Origin: Streptomyces griseoluteus
GTDB lineage: Bacteria > Actinomycetota > Actinomycetes > Streptomycetales > Streptomycetaceae
Assembly: GCF_004784465.1 (NCBI RefSeq)
Contig: NZ_SRRU01000005.1
Span: 124,001 to 188,000 of the forward strand
Reading direction: 5' to 3'
DNA: 64,000 bases
The notes below the pieces were generated by a model. The model did not search any database, was not told the DNA's origin, and saw only the letters and a program-made list of their open reading frames with translations. Of the stretch, positions 63,688 through 64,000 are shown in pieces. Each line of letters begins with the position of its first letter. The stretch's first letter is position 1. The translations under genes were made by a program, and so were the position numbers.

Positions 63688-64000
63688 TCAGCCGAGCAGG
63701 ACGACCTCGACCTCGGTGCCGGGCTCGGCCTCCGTCACGTCCTCGGGGAGCACGATCAGCGCGTTGGCGTGGGCCAGCGCGGCGATCAGATGGGAGCCGC
63801 TGCCACCTACGGGGGTGACCTCGCCGTCCGCGTAGTTGCCGCGCAGGAACTGGCGGCGGCCCTCGGGCGAGCGCAGCGGCCCGTCCACCGTGAGGGTGGC
63901 CCGCGTGCGCGGCCGGTGGACCTCGGGAAGGCCCATCAGGGCGCGGATGACGGGGCGTACGAACAGCTCGAACGAGACGTACGACGACACCGGGTTGCCG
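63688..64000 (-). CDS. glp: gephyrin-like molybdotransferase Glp/MoeA, C-terminal part
   Basis: The frame is open to the right edge, giving the last 104 residues. GNPVSSYVSFELFVRP is the end of the MoeA substrate domain, and TLTVDGPLRSPEGRRQFLRG...EVTPVGGSGSHLIAALAHANALIVLPE is domain IV. MoeA inserts molybdate into adenylylated molybdopterin. Next to sepX/glpR it probably also has the division role known for corynebacterial Glp. Confidence 0.9.
   Translation of the reverse strand, partial: GNPVSSYVSFELFVRPVIRALMGLPEVHRPRTRATLTVDGPLRSPEGRRQFLRGNYADGEVTPVGGSGSHLIAALAHANALIVLPEDVTEAEPGTEVEVVLLG

Overview
The window is high-GC actinobacterial DNA. GTG and TTG starts are frequent, third codon positions are strongly GC-biased, and genes overlap through ATGA or GTGA junctions. 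Gene content and order (an SsgA-like sporulation protein beside twin penicillin-binding proteins, the divergent tam/tamR pair, the divisome gene sepX/glpR, a Streptomyces-type gal operon) point to Streptomyces, close to the core-chromosome order of S. coelicolor. Most of it is ordinary chromosomal backbone.

Layout. 1-7.8 kb: the end of rplY, then pth, a small membrane protein, PEP carboxylase, a fatty acyl desaturase with its own TetR repressor, and the trans-aconitate methyltransferase tam divergent from its MarR-type regulator tamR. 7.7-15.4 kb: two orphan LuxR-type response regulators, an acetyltransferase, the Leloir operon galT-galE-galK, and a divergent SSS-family symporter. 15.4-21.6 kb: two paralogous membrane-anchored beta-propeller proteins, an ABC-F ATPase and a Uma2-type nuclease. 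21.6-29 kb: ispE, rsmA, an Rpf/G5 resuscitation factor, tatD, a zinc-ribbon protein, rsmI and protein O-mannosyltransferase.

An accessory patch of about 2.6 kb (29.1-31.7 kb), visibly richer in A and T, sits between pmt and the penicillin-binding genes. It carries an intact two-gene unit (a secreted basic cysteine protein and a small acidic cytoplasmic protein) and wreckage of a GntR regulator and a YdcF/DUF218 gene. It is the most likely place for something undescribed: the pair looks like an exported toxin with its immunity protein, although no homology search was possible.

31.7-46.1 kb: twin penicillin-binding proteins (the first with a TTA codon), ssgE, a nickel/cobalt ECF transporter cbiMQO with a good Nur box, a serine hydrolase, a TetX-like monooxygenase, a DMT exporter, and a TetR-controlled MMPL pump. 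46.2-52.2 kb: a tricorn protease and the HelR RNA polymerase-recycling ATPase, preceded by a perfect rifamycin-associated element. 52.2-56.4 kb: a translationally coupled Baeyer-Villiger monooxygenase / alpha-beta hydrolase / SDR operon divergent from a MerR regulator, followed by a MITE-like inverted repeat. 56.4-64 kb: exonuclease III, acetyltransferases, a surface protein with a class F sortase, a TPR protein, tRNA-Ala(CGC), sepX/glpR, a RimJ-like acetyltransferase, and the molybdopterin genes mogA, moaC and the gephyrin-like glp/moeA, which is cut by the window edge.

Regulatory logic seen directly in the DNA: tandem palindromes just downstream of the desaturase -10; a TamR-type palindrome between tam and tamR; a Nur box over the cbiM -35; an RAE before helR; a 22-bp palindrome before the tetR-mmpL unit; a palindrome in the MerR/monooxygenase gap; and many long perfect hairpins at gene ends.
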